A stretch of DNA of 64,000 nucleotides, taken from assembly GCF_000685275.1 (NCBI RefSeq), contig NZ_ARYK01000003.1:248001-312000 (forward strand), written 5' to 3'. The notes beneath the pieces were generated by a model, which was not told the origin of the DNA, did not search any database, and worked only from the letters and a program-made list of their open reading frames with translations. How positions within the stretch are numbered: the first letter of the stretch is position 1; each line of letters starts with the position of its first letter. A program made the position numbers and the translations under genes. The DNA comes from Hyphomonas johnsonii MHS-2. Its GTDB lineage: Bacteria > Pseudomonadota > Alphaproteobacteria > Caulobacterales > Hyphomonadaceae. This document shows, in pieces, positions 17,131-26,194 of this stretch.

Positions 17131-18942
17131 ATGGTGGAATTTCTGCATTCTTCGCCCGTGCAGATCGCGGTGGTGCTTTTCCTCGTCGGAATCGTCTTTT
17201 TCGGGTTCGTGCGCGAGTCCCTGCCGGCGGATGTCATTGCCCTGATGGCGATGGGCACGTTGATGCTGACCGACATTCTCAGTGTGAAGGAAACACTGGG
17301 CGTGTTTTCCAACGCCGCGCCGCTGACCATCGCGGCGATGTTCGTCCTCTCGGCCGCGCTCGACCGCACGGGCGTCATCGACCTGGCCGGGCGATGGGTC
17401 TGCCGGCTTGCCGAGAACTGGCCCCCCATCGTTGCCGTGCTCGCCATGATGGTCTGCGTGATCGTCCTGTCGGCCTTCATCAACAACACGCCGGTTGTCG
17501 TCGTCCTGATCCCGGTCGCGATCCGGCTGGCCAAGGCGCTGGACATTTCGCCGTCGAAACTGCTGATCCCGCTGTCCTTCGCCTCGATATTCGGTGGCAC
17601 GACGACGCTGATCGGCACATCCACCAACCTGCTGGTCGATGGCGTGGCGCAGGATGGCGGCCTTGCCCCGTTCGGCATGTTCGAGATCACGGCGGCGGGC
17701 AGCCTGATGGCGCTGGCCGGCATGGCCTATTTCGTTATTGCCGGCTGGTGGCTGCTGCCGGCGCGCACCACCCTGGCCGGCATGCTGCCGGACCAGCGCG
17801 AGCGCCGTTTCATCGCCCAGATCCTGATCCCCATCGATTCGATCCTCGTCGGGCGGCCGCTGTCCGAGACCGGATTTTCGGCGCAACGCGGATTCAAGAT
17901 CATCGACGTGCTGCGCGAAAGCGTGTCGCTGAAGGCATCCCTCGGCAAGCTGGTGCTGCGCGGCGGCGACCGGATCGTGCTGCGCTCGCCGGTCTCGGAA
18001 ATGCTGACTCTCAAGGAACTCGGCCATGTGGCGATCGGTGCGGCAGCCACCGACCCGACCGCGTTCGAGCCGGTCCAGGCGTCCGAAGTGATCATCGCGG
18101 AGGGCGTCATCGGCCCGCAATCGCGCCTCATTGGCCGCCGTCTTGTCGGCCTCGGCCTCGCCCGCCTCTACGGCGTCTACATCATGGCGGTCCACCGGCA
18201 TGGCGAGAACATAACCGACAAGCTGGACGAGATGCGCCTCGATGTCGGCGACACGGTGCTGGTCGAAGGACCCGCGACAGGCATGCGCCAGATGTTCGAG
18301 GACGGCGCGCTCAACAATCTCACCGCCACCAGCGACCGTGCCGTCCGGCGCGGCAAGGCGTGGATCGCGGTCCTGGCGGTCCTGCTGGTAATGGGCCTGG
18401 CTGCAGTCGAGCTGTTGCCGATTGCCGCGCTTGCCATCATCGCTGCCACGGCCGTTGTCGCGCTCGGCTGTCTTGACCACCAGGAAGCCTACCAGTCGAT
18501 CCGCTGGGACATATTGATGCTGATCTTCGGCATGCTGGCGCTTGGCCAGGCCATGGAGAAGACCGGCGCGGTCAGCCTGTTGATCGACAGCGTGGCCGGT
18601 CCGATGGGCCAGCTCGGTCCGTTTGCGCTCCTGGCCATGCTCTACCTTGTCACCTCCGCCCTCACGGAGATTATCAGCAACAACGCCGCCGCGATCCTTC
18701 TCACCCCCATCGCGATCGGTTTCGGCACGCATCTCGGCATCGACCCGCGGCCGTTCGTGGTCGCGGTCATGTTTGCAGCCAGCGCCAGTTTCGCAACGCC
18801 GATCGGATACCAGACGAATACGCTGGTCTACACGGCAGGCGGTTACAGGTTCACGGACTTCATCAAGGTCGGCCTGCCGCTGAACCTGCTCCTGTTCGGC
18901 GTGGCGATGGTCGTGATCCCGCTGTTCTGGCCGCTCGCCTGA
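17131..18942 (+). CDS. SLC13/DASS-type permease with two TrkA_C domains
   Basis: 603 residues. The two hydrophobic halves carry the SLC13/ArsB superfamily repeats: INNTPVVVVLIPVAI with IFGGTTTLIGTSTNLLV in the first, and ISNNAAAILLTPIAI with ATPIGYQTNTLVY in the second. Between them (about residues 215-380) lie two cytoplasmic RCK_C/TrkA_C modules. Such proteins move anions such as sulfate or dicarboxylates with Na+ or H+; the substrate cannot be told. It is monocistronic. The 127-base region upstream shows no gene. Confidence 0.88.
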   Translation: MVEFLHSSPVQIAVVLFLVGIVFFGFVRESLPADVIALMAMGTLMLTDILSVKETLGVFSNAAPLTIAAMFVLSAALDRTGVIDLAGRWVCRLAENWPPIVAVLAMMVCVIVLSAFINNTPVVVVLIPVAIRLAKALDISPSKLLIPLSFASIFGGTTTLIGTSTNLLVDGVAQDGGLAPFGMFEITAAGSLMALAGMAYFVIAGWWLLPARTTLAGMLPDQRERRFIAQILIPIDSILVGRPLSETGFSAQRGFKIIDVLRESVSLKASLGKLVLRGGDRIVLRSPVSEMLTLKELGHVAIGAAATDPTAFEPVQASEVIIAEGVIGPQSRLIGRRLVGLGLARLYGVYIMAVHRHGENITDKLDEMRLDVGDTVLVEGPATGMRQMFEDGALNNLTATSDRAVRRGKAWIAVLAVLLVMGLAAVELLPIAALAIIAATAVVALGCLDHQEAYQSIRWDILMLIFGMLALGQAMEKTGAVSLLIDSVAGPMGQLGPFALLAMLYLVTSALTEIISNNAAAILLTPIAIGFGTHLGIDPRPFVVAVMFAASASFATPIGYQTNTLVYTAGGYRFTDFIKVGLPLNLLLFGVAMVVIPLFWPLA

Positions 18943-18945
18943 CGC

Positions 18946-19413
18946 CTACCAGAGGTCCCGGTCGGGCGCGGCGGCGCGGGCCAGCTTCTCCATCAGGCCG
19001 TCTAGCTGGGCGTGTTCCTCTGCGCTCAGCGCGCTGACAAGGTTGCGTTCGGCGCCAAGCGCGATCGGCACGATCTGCTCATACACGTCCTTGCCTTTCG
19101 CCGTCAGCGACAGGAGGGCGCGACGTCCGTCCTCGAGCGAGGCCTCGCGGGCGATGTGGCCGCTGTCCAGCAGGCTGGCGACGGCCCGGCTGACGGCCAC
19201 CTTGTCCATCGCGGTGAACTGGCCGATCTCGGTTGCCGTGATCGCGGCATTCTCGCCCAGCACGGCCATGACCCGCCACTGCCAGATTGAAAGCCCGAAC
19301 GCGCGGTCGTACAGATCGGCTATGCCGCGTGACACCGTATTGGACAGGACCGACAGGCGGTAGGGCAGGAATTCGCGCAGGCGAAGGACGGTTTTGTCGG
19401 CAGGATCAGGCAT
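18946..19413 (-). CDS. MarR-family repressor of the tyrosine operon
   Basis: 155 residues from ATG 19413 (an upstream ATG would add nine). Winged-helix MarR core: WQWRVMAVLGENAAITATEI, VAVSRAVASLLDSGHI and the wing EDGRRALLSLTAKG. It is divergent from the HPPD gene, and a 22-bp AT-rich palindrome sits midway. It most likely represses hppD and the downstream catabolic genes in the absence of an aromatic effector; that is inference from position. Confidence 0.85.
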   Translation of the reverse strand: MPDPADKTVLRLREFLPYRLSVLSNTVSRGIADLYDRAFGLSIWQWRVMAVLGENAAITATEIGQFTAMDKVAVSRAVASLLDSGHIAREASLEDGRRALLSLTAKGKDVYEQIVPIALGAERNLVSALSAEEHAQLDGLMEKLARAAAPDRDLW

Positions 19414-19450
19414 GGCTTTGGTCCGGATATAGGCTTGCAATCGGGCGAAA

Positions 19451-19472
19451 TATAGTTACATATGAAACTATA
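19451..19472. promoter_or_regulatory. MarR operator, 22-bp palindrome
   Basis: Arms TATAGTT and AACTATA surround CATATG; a single pair is mismatched. It is between the divergent MarR and HPPD starts, 28 bases before hppD. The AT-richness contrasts sharply with the flanking sequence. It probably overlaps both promoters. Confidence 0.75.
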
Positions 19473-19499
19473 TTAGTCCACCGCAATCGGGAGTGAACC

Positions 19500-20600
19500 A
19501 TGGCCGACTTGTTTGACAACCCCGCCGGGCTCGACGGATTCGAGTTCATCGAATTTTCGGCGCCGAAAAAAGGCATTCTCGAGCCTGTGCTCGAAACCAT
19601 CGGCATGACCCGGGTGGCGCGCCACCGCTCGAAGGATGTCGAACTCTGGCGTCAGGGCGGCATCAACCTCATCACCAATTACGAGCCGAAATCGCCGGCC
19701 TGGTATTTCAGCCGCGAGCATGGCCCGTCGGCCTGCGGCATGGGCTTTCGCGTCAAGGACGCCCGCAAGGCGTATGAGCACCTGCTGAAACAGGGCGCCG
19801 AGCCGGTCGAGATGACCACCGGCCCGATGGAACTGCATATCCCCGGCATTCGCGGCATCGGCAACGCGATCATCTATCTCATCGACCGTTACGATACCGG
19901 CCAGAATGAACTCTCGATCTATGACATCGATTTCGAATACCTGCCGGGTGTCGACCGCAATCCTGTCGGCGCGGGCTTCAAGCTGATCGACCACCTGACC
20001 CACAACGTCTATGGCGGCCGCATGAAGTACTGGGCAGACTTCTACGAGAAGCTCTTCAACTTCCGCGAAATCCGCTATTTCGACATCAAGGGCGAATATA
20101 CCGGCCTCACCTCCAAGGCGCTGACGGCACCGGACGGCAAGATCCGCATCCCGCTGAATGAAGAAGGCGAAGGCGGCAAGGGCCAGATCGAGGAATTCCT
20201 GCGTGAGTTCAACGGCGAGGGCATCCAGCACATCGCCCTCATCTGCGACGACCTCGTCGCCTGCTGGGACCGCCTCAAGAAACTCGGCGTGCCGTTCATG
20301 ACAGCGCCGCCGAAAGCCTATTACGACATGCTCGACGCCCGCTTGCCGGGTCATGGCGAGCCGGTCGAAGACCTCAAGATGCGCGGCATCCTGCTCGACG
20401 GCACGACCGAGGGCGGCGAACCGCGCCTCCTGCTGCAGATCTTTGCGCAGGCCCAGGTCGGCCCGGTCTTCTTCGAATTCATCCAGCGCAAGGGCGACTA
20501 CAAGGACGGCTTCGGCGAGGGCAACTTCAAGGCCCTGTTCGAAAGCATGGAGCGCGACCAGGTCGAGCGCGGTGTGCTGAAGGTCGAGGAAAAGGTGTGA
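19500..20600 (+). CDS. hppD: 4-hydroxyphenylpyruvate dioxygenase
   Basis: 366 residues. Two vicinal-oxygen-chelate halves; iron ligands in [20 protein letters not shown] and [13 protein letters not shown] (His, His, Glu). The C-terminal gate [26 protein letters not shown] is typical of bacterial HPPD. It converts 4-hydroxyphenylpyruvate to homogentisate in the cytoplasm, the committed step of tyrosine degradation. RBS GGGAG precedes the ATG. It is the first gene of the catabolic run and is under a palindromic operator. Confidence 0.95.
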   Translation: MADLFDNPAGLDGFEFIEFSAPKKGILEPVLETIGMTRVARHRSKDVELWRQGGINLITNYEPKSPAWYFSREHGPSACGMGFRVKDARKAYEHLLKQGAEPVEMTTGPMELHIPGIRGIGNAIIYLIDRYDTGQNELSIYDIDFEYLPGVDRNPVGAGFKLIDHLTHNVYGGRMKYWADFYEKLFNFREIRYFDIKGEYTGLTSKALTAPDGKIRIPLNEEGEGGKGQIEEFLREFNGEGIQHIALICDDLVACWDRLKKLGVPFMTAPPKAYYDMLDARLPGHGEPVEDLKMRGILLDGTTEGGEPRLLLQIFAQAQVGPVFFEFIQRKGDYKDGFGEGNFKALFESMERDQVERGVLKVEEKV

Positions 20601-20623
20601 AAGACGACAGCCCAGTGAACGGA

Positions 20624-20710
20624 CTCATCCTGAGCGAAGTCGAAGGATGCGCCTCCCGGAACGAATTCCGCCACGGCCCGCGCCCGCCCTTCGACTTCGC
20701 TCAGGGTGAG
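20624..20710. repeat. Long inverted repeat (CCTGAGCGAAGTCGAAGG type)
   Basis: Left arm 20624-20646 and right arm 20688-20710 are 23-base inverted copies with one mismatch, around a 41-base loop. The core CTGAGCGAAGTCGAAGG is a repetitive unit seen in intergenic DNA of many alphaproteobacteria and other bacteria. It separates hppD from the VOC gene and would fold into a strong hairpin in the transcript. Confidence 0.85.
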
Positions 20711-20730
20711 CGCTCATGAGTGAGGTTTCC

Positions 20731-21285
20731 ATGACTGATGCCCCAAATCTTCAAGGCGTCCACCACGTCGCCTATCGCTGCAAGGATGCCAAGGAAACGG
20801 TCGAGTTCTACCACGACGTTCTCGGCATGGATTTCCAGCTTGCCATCGCGGAAGACCATGTGCCCTCGACCGGGGCCTATGACCCCTACATGCACATCTT
20901 CCTCGATGCCGGGAACGGCAACGTGCTCGCCTTTTTCGAGCTGCCCGAACAGCCGGCCATGGACCGCGACCACAACACGCCGCAATGGGTCCAGCACATC
21001 GCCTTCAAGGTCGCCACGATGGACGACCTGACGGCCGCCAAGGCGCGCGCCGAGGCGCATGGGCTGGATGTCGTCGGCCCGACCAATCACGGTATCTTCC
21101 GCTCGATCTATTTCTTTGACCCCAACGGCCATCGCCTGGAACTGGCCTGCAATACCGGCACGCCGGAACAGATGGCCGAGCTGAAACGCGTCGCGCCCGA
21201 GATGCTGGAAGAGTGGAGCCGCACGAAGAAAGCGCCAAGACATGCGGCCTGGCTGCACGAAAAGATCGCGACGGAAAACCACTGA
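20731..21285 (+). CDS. VOC (glyoxalase/bleomycin resistance) family protein
   Basis: 184 residues from ATG 20731, preceded by GTGAGG; another ATG 15 bases upstream is possible. Two beta-alpha-beta-beta-beta modules: LQGVHHVAYRCKDAKETVEFY, then QWVQHIAFKV and FFDPNGHRLEL. Metal ligands His and Glu at the expected positions suggest an active metalloenzyme, possibly an isomerase, lyase or small ring-cleaving dioxygenase. It lies directly in the tyrosine run, after a hairpin repeat. Whether it acts on homogentisate or a side product cannot be told from sequence. Confidence 0.78.
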   Translation: MTDAPNLQGVHHVAYRCKDAKETVEFYHDVLGMDFQLAIAEDHVPSTGAYDPYMHIFLDAGNGNVLAFFELPEQPAMDRDHNTPQWVQHIAFKVATMDDLTAAKARAEAHGLDVVGPTNHGIFRSIYFFDPNGHRLELACNTGTPEQMAELKRVAPEMLEEWSRTKKAPRHAAWLHEKIATENH

Positions 21286-21339
21286 GAGGCGCTGCGATGC
21301 TTCGCGCCGTTTCCAACGACTCCTTGAGCAAGGAAGATA

Positions 21340-21495
21340 GTGTTCCTGCTCTGGCTAGCCTATATCATGGCTTTCATGGCTCTAGCGATGGTGAGCCGGT
21401 TGCTTCATTTTGAGCCCCGATATTTTGTCCCTGTTCCTGACCTTCCCTGCCGTTGTGCACAGCCTGGTCCAGCGCCAGTCCGAGAAATCCAGTAA
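21340..21495 (+). CDS. Small single-pass membrane protein candidate
   Basis: 51 codons from GTG 21340, preceded by AAGGAA at six bases. The N-terminus VFLLWLAYIMAFMALAMVS is one membrane helix, followed by a charged and Pro-rich tail with CRC. Its stop lies 11 bases before the start of the FG-GAP gene, whose RBS overlaps the stop region. It is too short to judge by codon use alone; the helix, RBS and tight spacing are the support. Family unknown. Confidence 0.4.
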   Translation: MFLLWLAYIMAFMALAMVSRLLHFEPRYFVPVPDLPCRCAQPGPAPVREIQ

Positions 21496-21505
21496 GGACG
21501 AAGAC

Positions 21506-22654
21506 ATGAAACGCGTCACGCTGAAACATGGCACTGCCTGGGTCGCATCGGTCCTGCTCGCCGCATTCGCATCCCCCCATGCCTATGCTGACAGGCTGGT
21601 GATCCCGCTGACAGACACGGAAAGCCTGACACATATCGAGGAGTTCAACTGGTTCGGCGGCGAGGATGATTTCACCGCCGGAATCAGTTTTGCGGATTTC
21701 GATGGCGATGGTGATCTCGATATTGCCGCGGTAAACGGGCGCCACTGGCCGGTTGCGGACATGTTGCTGCTCAATGATGGCAAGGGCCATTTCCCGATGG
21801 CGGCCGAAATCGGCGAATGGCGCACCACCGGCTATGGCGGGTGCCCGGCGGATATCGACAAGGATGGCGACATGGACTTGCTGGTGCCGCGTGACTGGCT
21901 GCCCGTCGCCGTATTCCGCAATGACGGCGCAGGCCGCCTTGCTGACGCTGGCGAGATTGGCGAGGCCGGCGCGGCACGCGGCTGTGCGACGGCGGACATC
22001 AACAATGACGGTGCGACCGACCTGGTCATTGCAGACCGCAGGGGCGGGTCCTTCCTCGCCCTCGGGCCGCTCGGGCCGGACGCCAGAACGGTTCCGCTGT
22101 CAGACCTGCCGGCCGTTGGAGTGACCCTTGGTGACCTGAACGGTGACGGCGAGGTCGACACGGTGCTGGCCCTGCGCGGCGAGGCGACGCTTGCGGTCTT
22201 CCTCAGCAATGGCGACGGTTACGCCGCCCCGGATCTCGTCGGCGACGCAGAGTGGGAGTCCCGTTCCGTGGCGCTGGCCGACTGGGATGGCGACGGAGAC
22301 CTGGATCTTGTCACCGCTATCCTGTCCGGCGCGAACCGTGTGTTCCTCAACGATGGTGGCAAGTTCACCCGCTCAACACCGATCGGCCCGGAGGACGAGG
22401 TATCACAGGGCGTGCGTGTCGCTGATCTCAACGCCGATGGGCGCCCGGATGCCATCTTCGCCAATGAAGGCCCGAACGCGGTTGTGATGAACATTGAAGG
22501 CCCGCCGCAGCGGACCCTGTTGCCGGGCGACAGCGACACTTACGATCTCGCCGTGGGCGACCTGAATGGCGACGACCTGCCGGATATCGGCTTTGCCAAT
22601 TCGGACGCCTCCAACACCCTCTTTTTCCTGAAACGCAGCGGAGATACTGAATGA
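21506..22654 (+). CDS. Secreted FG-GAP/VCBS-repeat protein
   Basis: 382 residues from ATG 21506 (AAGGACG upstream); the frame is open 32 codons further. The signal peptide ends ASPHAYA-D. Seven copies of a calcium-binding-like blade motif follow: DFDGDGDLDIAAVN, DIDKDGDMDLLVPR, DINNDGATDLVIAD, DLNGDGEVDTVLAL, DWDGDGDLDLVTAI, DLNADGRPDAIFAN and DLNGDDLPDIGFAN. This makes a seven-bladed beta-propeller in the periplasm or outside. It overlaps the FAH gene by four bases (ATGA). The role in a cytoplasmic pathway is unclear; binding of an aromatic or extracellular surface is possible. Confidence 0.85.
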   Translation: MKRVTLKHGTAWVASVLLAAFASPHAYADRLVIPLTDTESLTHIEEFNWFGGEDDFTAGISFADFDGDGDLDIAAVNGRHWPVADMLLLNDGKGHFPMAAEIGEWRTTGYGGCPADIDKDGDMDLLVPRDWLPVAVFRNDGAGRLADAGEIGEAGAARGCATADINNDGATDLVIADRRGGSFLALGPLGPDARTVPLSDLPAVGVTLGDLNGDGEVDTVLALRGEATLAVFLSNGDGYAAPDLVGDAEWESRSVALADWDGDGDLDLVTAILSGANRVFLNDGGKFTRSTPIGPEDEVSQGVRVADLNADGRPDAIFANEGPNAVVMNIEGPPQRTLLPGDSDTYDLAVGDLNGDDLPDIGFANSDASNTLFFLKRSGDTE

Positions 22655-23661
22655 AACTCGCCACACTGAAGAATGGCGCCCGAGATGGCCGCCTCGTCGT
22701 CGTTTCCAAGGACCTGACAAAATGCACCGACGCCGCGCGCATCGTGCCCACCTTGCAGGCCGCACTCGACGACTGGGCCGACTGCGCGCCCCGGCTGCAG
22801 CAGCTCGCCGACCAGGTCGAGATCGGCTCGGTGCCGACCTTCCGCTTCCATGAGCATGACTGCGAAAGCCCGCTGCCGCGTGCCTATCAATGGGCTGACG
22901 GCTCGGCCTATATCAACCACGTCGAACTCGTCCGCAAAGCGCGCGGCGCCGAAGTGCCGGAAAGCTTCTATGATGACCCGCTGATGTACCAGGGCGGCTC
23001 CGATGCCTTCCTTGGCCCGCGCGATGACATCCCCCTCGCCGATGTCGCCTGGGGCTGTGACATGGAAGGCGAGATCGCCGTCATCACCGATGACGTGCCC
23101 GCCGGTGTGTCCGAGAAGGACGCTGCCGGCCATATCAAGCTCGTCCTCCTGTGCAATGACGTCTCCCTGCGCGGCCTGATCCCGGGCGAACTTGCCAAGG
23201 GCTTCGGCTTCTTCCAGTCGAAACCGCCCAGTGCGTTCAGCCCGGTCGCCGTGACGCCCGACGAACTCGGCACGGCCTGGAAAGACAGCCTCGTCCACCT
23301 GCCGCTGCGCATCGATTATAACGGCAAGCCCTTCGGCCGCGCCGAAGCCGGACAGGACGCCACGTTCAGCCTCGCGCGGCTTGTGTCCCACGCCGCCAAG
23401 ACCCGCCCGCTCAGCGCCGGTACGGTCATCGGATCGGGCACGGTCTCCAACAAGGGCGAGGATGGCGGCCCCGGAAAACCGGTCAGCGAAGGCGGTCGCG
23501 GCTATTCCTGCATTGCCGAAATCCGCATGATTCAACAATTGTTGAAAAATGCGCCTGAGACCCCCTTCATGTCTCCGGGAGATGTGGTACGAATTGAGAT
23601 GCTGGATGGCGAAGGCCATTCGATTTTCGGTGCAATTGAGCAAAAGGTGACATCGGCCTGA
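22651..23661 (+). CDS. fahA: Fumarylacetoacetate hydrolase
   Basis: 336 residues of the short bacterial FAH type, starting [19 protein letters not shown]. Metal and catalytic residues lie in the FAH core: [30 protein letters not shown] and [13 protein letters not shown]. It cleaves fumarylacetoacetate to fumarate and acetoacetate, the last step of the homogentisate pathway. It starts inside the stop of the FG-GAP gene (ATGA) and shares one base with the CoA-transferase start, so translation is coupled throughout. Confidence 0.88.
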   Translation: MKLATLKNGARDGRLVVVSKDLTKCTDAARIVPTLQAALDDWADCAPRLQQLADQVEIGSVPTFRFHEHDCESPLPRAYQWADGSAYINHVELVRKARGAEVPESFYDDPLMYQGGSDAFLGPRDDIPLADVAWGCDMEGEIAVITDDVPAGVSEKDAAGHIKLVLLCNDVSLRGLIPGELAKGFGFFQSKPPSAFSPVAVTPDELGTAWKDSLVHLPLRIDYNGKPFGRAEAGQDATFSLARLVSHAAKTRPLSAGTVIGSGTVSNKGEDGGPGKPVSEGGRGYSCIAEIRMIQQLLKNAPETPFMSPGDVVRIEMLDGEGHSIFGAIEQKVTSA

Positions 23662-24368
23662 TGGCAAGCAAGGTCTACAACAACGCGAGCGAGGCGCTGG
23701 ACGGTCTCACATTCGACGGCATGACCGTCATGTGTGGCGGCTTCGGCCTCTGCGGTATCCCGGAAAACCTGATCGCGGCCCTGCGCGACAGCGGCGTGAA
23801 GGGCATTACGGCGATTTCCAACAATGCCGGTGTCGATGGCTTCGGCCTCGGCCTGCTGCTCGAAACGCGCCAGATCCGGAAGATGATCTCGTCCTATGTC
23901 GGCGAGAACAAGGAATTCGAACGCCAGTACCTTTCCGGCGAACTCGAGCTGGAATTCAATCCGCAAGGCACGCTGGCCGAACGCTGCCGGGCAGGGGGCG
24001 CGGGCATTCCCGGCTTCTATACCAAGACCGGCGTCGGCACGATCATCGCCGATGGCAAGGAACACCGCGAGTTCAATGGCGAGACCTACATTCTCGAAAC
24101 CGGTCTCGTTGCCGACGTCTCGCTCGTGAAGGCCGAGAAGGCCGACACCCAGGGCAACCTGATCTTCAACAAGACGGCCCGCAACTTCAATCCGCCGATG
24201 GCGATGGCCGGCAAGGTCACGATTGCCGAAGTGGAGGAAATCGTCCCCACCGGCGATCTCGACCCGGATGAAATCCACCTGCCGGGCATATTCGTGCAAC
24301 GCATCCTCAAAGGCAGCTTCGAGAAGCGCATCGAACAACGCACCACACGCAAGCGGGAGAGCATCTGA
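23661..24368 (+). CDS. scoA: 3-oxoacid CoA-transferase subunit A
   Basis: 235 residues. [21 protein letters not shown] and [18 protein letters not shown] are diagnostic of the alpha subunit of succinyl-CoA:3-ketoacid CoA-transferase. It forms a dimer of heterodimers with subunit B and activates acetoacetate, the product of FAH, to acetoacetyl-CoA. Starts overlapping the FAH stop by one base and ends overlapping scoB by one base. Confidence 0.92.
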   Translation: MASKVYNNASEALDGLTFDGMTVMCGGFGLCGIPENLIAALRDSGVKGITAISNNAGVDGFGLGLLLETRQIRKMISSYVGENKEFERQYLSGELELEFNPQGTLAERCRAGGAGIPGFYTKTGVGTIIADGKEHREFNGETYILETGLVADVSLVKAEKADTQGNLIFNKTARNFNPPMAMAGKVTIAEVEEIVPTGDLDPDEIHLPGIFVQRILKGSFEKRIEQRTTRKRESI

Positions 24369-24997
24369 TGCCCTGGACACGCGATGAAATGGCGGCCCGC
24401 GCCGCGCAGGAACTGCATGACGGTTACTATGTGAACCTCGGCATCGGCATTCCCACCATGGTGGCAAACCACATTCCGGAAGGCGTCGACGTGACGCTGC
24501 AGTCGGAAAACGGCATGCTCGGCATGGGCCCGTTCCCTTACGAGGGCGAGGAAGACCCGGACCTCATCAATGCCGGCAAGCAGACGATCACCACGCTGAA
24601 CCGGACCAGCTTCTTCGACAGCGCCACCAGCTTCGCGATGATCCGCGGCGGCCATATCAACCTCGCCATCCTCGGCGCGATGGAAGTGGCCGAGAATGGC
24701 GATCTCGCCAACTGGATGATCCCCGGCAAGCTGGTCAAGGGCATGGGCGGGGCGATGGACCTGGTTGCCGGTGTCCAGCGCATCGTTGTCGTGATGGATC
24801 ACGCCAACAAGAAGGGCGAAACCAAGGTCCTGAAGGCATGCTCCCTGCCGCTGACCGGCAAGAATGTCGTTGACCGCATCATCACCGATCTCTGCGTGAT
24901 GGACGTTGTCCCCGGCGGCCTCAAGGTCATCGAACTTGCGCCCGGCGTCACGATGGATGAAGTAAGGGCGAAAACCGAAGCAACCCTGGTTGAATAA
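24368..24997 (+). CDS. scoB: 3-oxoacid CoA-transferase subunit B
   Basis: 209 residues. The catalytic glutamate is in [14 protein letters not shown], the classic SENGxxGxG motif of subunit [16 protein letters not shown] close to the end is also typical. It completes the CoA-transferase with scoA. Overlaps scoA by one base and abuts the aminotransferase start without a gap. Confidence 0.92.
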   Translation: MPWTRDEMAARAAQELHDGYYVNLGIGIPTMVANHIPEGVDVTLQSENGMLGMGPFPYEGEEDPDLINAGKQTITTLNRTSFFDSATSFAMIRGGHINLAILGAMEVAENGDLANWMIPGKLVKGMGGAMDLVAGVQRIVVVMDHANKKGETKVLKACSLPLTGKNVVDRIITDLCVMDVVPGGLKVIELAPGVTMDEVRAKTEATLVE

Positions 24998-26194
24998 ATG
25001 AACCCCGCATTCGAATCCCTCAACGCGCTTCCTTCGGACTCGCTTCTCGGTCTCATGACCGCCTATCGCGAAGACACCCGTGCCGAAAAGTTCGACCTTG
25101 GCGTCGGCGTCTACAAGGATGATTCAGGCCACACGCCGATCATGTCGGCGGTCGCAAAGGCCGAAGCCGTCATTCTCGAACAGCAAACCACCAAAGTGTA
25201 TGAAGGCCCGCGCGGCAATCCGGATTTCTGCGCCGCCATCGAGCGGTTCGTGTTCGGTGACAGCTCGCACCTGATCGAGAAAGGCCGGCTCATTTCGATG
25301 ACCACGCCCGGCGGTTGCGGCGCGCTCTATCTCGGCGTCGGCCTGATGAAGCGGCTTGGCGTCAAGACCGTCTGGCTCAGCCGGCCGACCTGGCCGAACC
25401 ATTCGAACCTTGTGAAGAATACCGGTCTGGCGATCGCCGAATATGATTATGCCAACCCTGAAACCGGCACGGTCGATTTCGAAAGCCTGATGGCCAGCCT
25501 GTCGCGGACAAAGCGCGGTGACGGCATCATCATCCAGGGCCCGTGCCACAATCCGACCGGCATCGACCTCAGCGTCCAGCAGTGGATCGACCTGGCCATG
25601 CTCACTGTCGAGCGCGGCGTCATCCCGATGCTCGACATTGCCTATCACGGTTTCGCCGGTGGCCTCGAGACCGACATGGAAGGCGCGCGGCTGTTCCTCA
25701 AGATCGCCGAAGACTCGATGGTCTCCTATTCCTGCTCGAAGAATTTCGGCCTCTACCGCGAGCGGACAGGCTGCTTCCTCGGCCAGGCCTATACGAAGCG
25801 GGCCGCCGAAGCCGTGATGACCCACGTCGCAGACATTTCCCGCACCAGCTATTCCATGCCGCCTGCCCATGGCGCGGCGATCGTCGCCACCATCCTGGGC
25901 GACCCGGCTTTGCGCGCGGAATGGGAAGCTGAACTGACCGGGATGCGCGACCGCATGATCGGCCTGCGCAAGGCACTGGCTGACGCGCTCGTCGCAAAGA
26001 CCGGGTCGAACCGTCTGGCGGCGCTTGCTGATCAGAACGGCATGTTCAGCCAGATCCCGGTCACGCCGGAAGCGACGAAAGACATGCGCGAGACACACGG
26101 CCTGTACCTGCCGGCATCCGGCCGCATCAACATTGCGGGCCTGCGTCAGACCGACATTCCGCGCATCGCCGAAATCATGGCGGAATATCTCTAG
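24998..26194 (+). CDS. tyrB: Aromatic amino acid aminotransferase (class I)
   Basis: 398 residues. PLP lysine is in YSCSKNFGLYRERTG, the fold I aspartate/tyrosine aminotransferase signature; GPCHNPTGID and the C-terminal RINIAGLRQ arginine region are present. It converts tyrosine to 4-hydroxyphenylpyruvate, feeding hppD; phenylalanine or aspartate may also be used. Last gene of the run. Its stop overlaps that of the convergent thioesterase by four bases (CTAG). Confidence 0.9.
   Translation: MNPAFESLNALPSDSLLGLMTAYREDTRAEKFDLGVGVYKDDSGHTPIMSAVAKAEAVILEQQTTKVYEGPRGNPDFCAAIERFVFGDSSHLIEKGRLISMTTPGGCGALYLGVGLMKRLGVKTVWLSRPTWPNHSNLVKNTGLAIAEYDYANPETGTVDFESLMASLSRTKRGDGIIIQGPCHNPTGIDLSVQQWIDLAMLTVERGVIPMLDIAYHGFAGGLETDMEGARLFLKIAEDSMVSYSCSKNFGLYRERTGCFLGQAYTKRAAEAVMTHVADISRTSYSMPPAHGAAIVATILGDPALRAEWEAELTGMRDRMIGLRKALADALVAKTGSNRLAALADQNGMFSQIPVTPEATKDMRETHGLYLPASGRINIAGLRQTDIPRIAEIMAEYL

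Noticed and set aside
16996..18732. 578-residue minus-strand frame opposite the SLC13 transporter
   Set aside because: Long only because of GC-rich codon bias; composition is highly charged (His, Arg, Asp, Gln) with no domain, while the plus strand has canonical transporter motifs.
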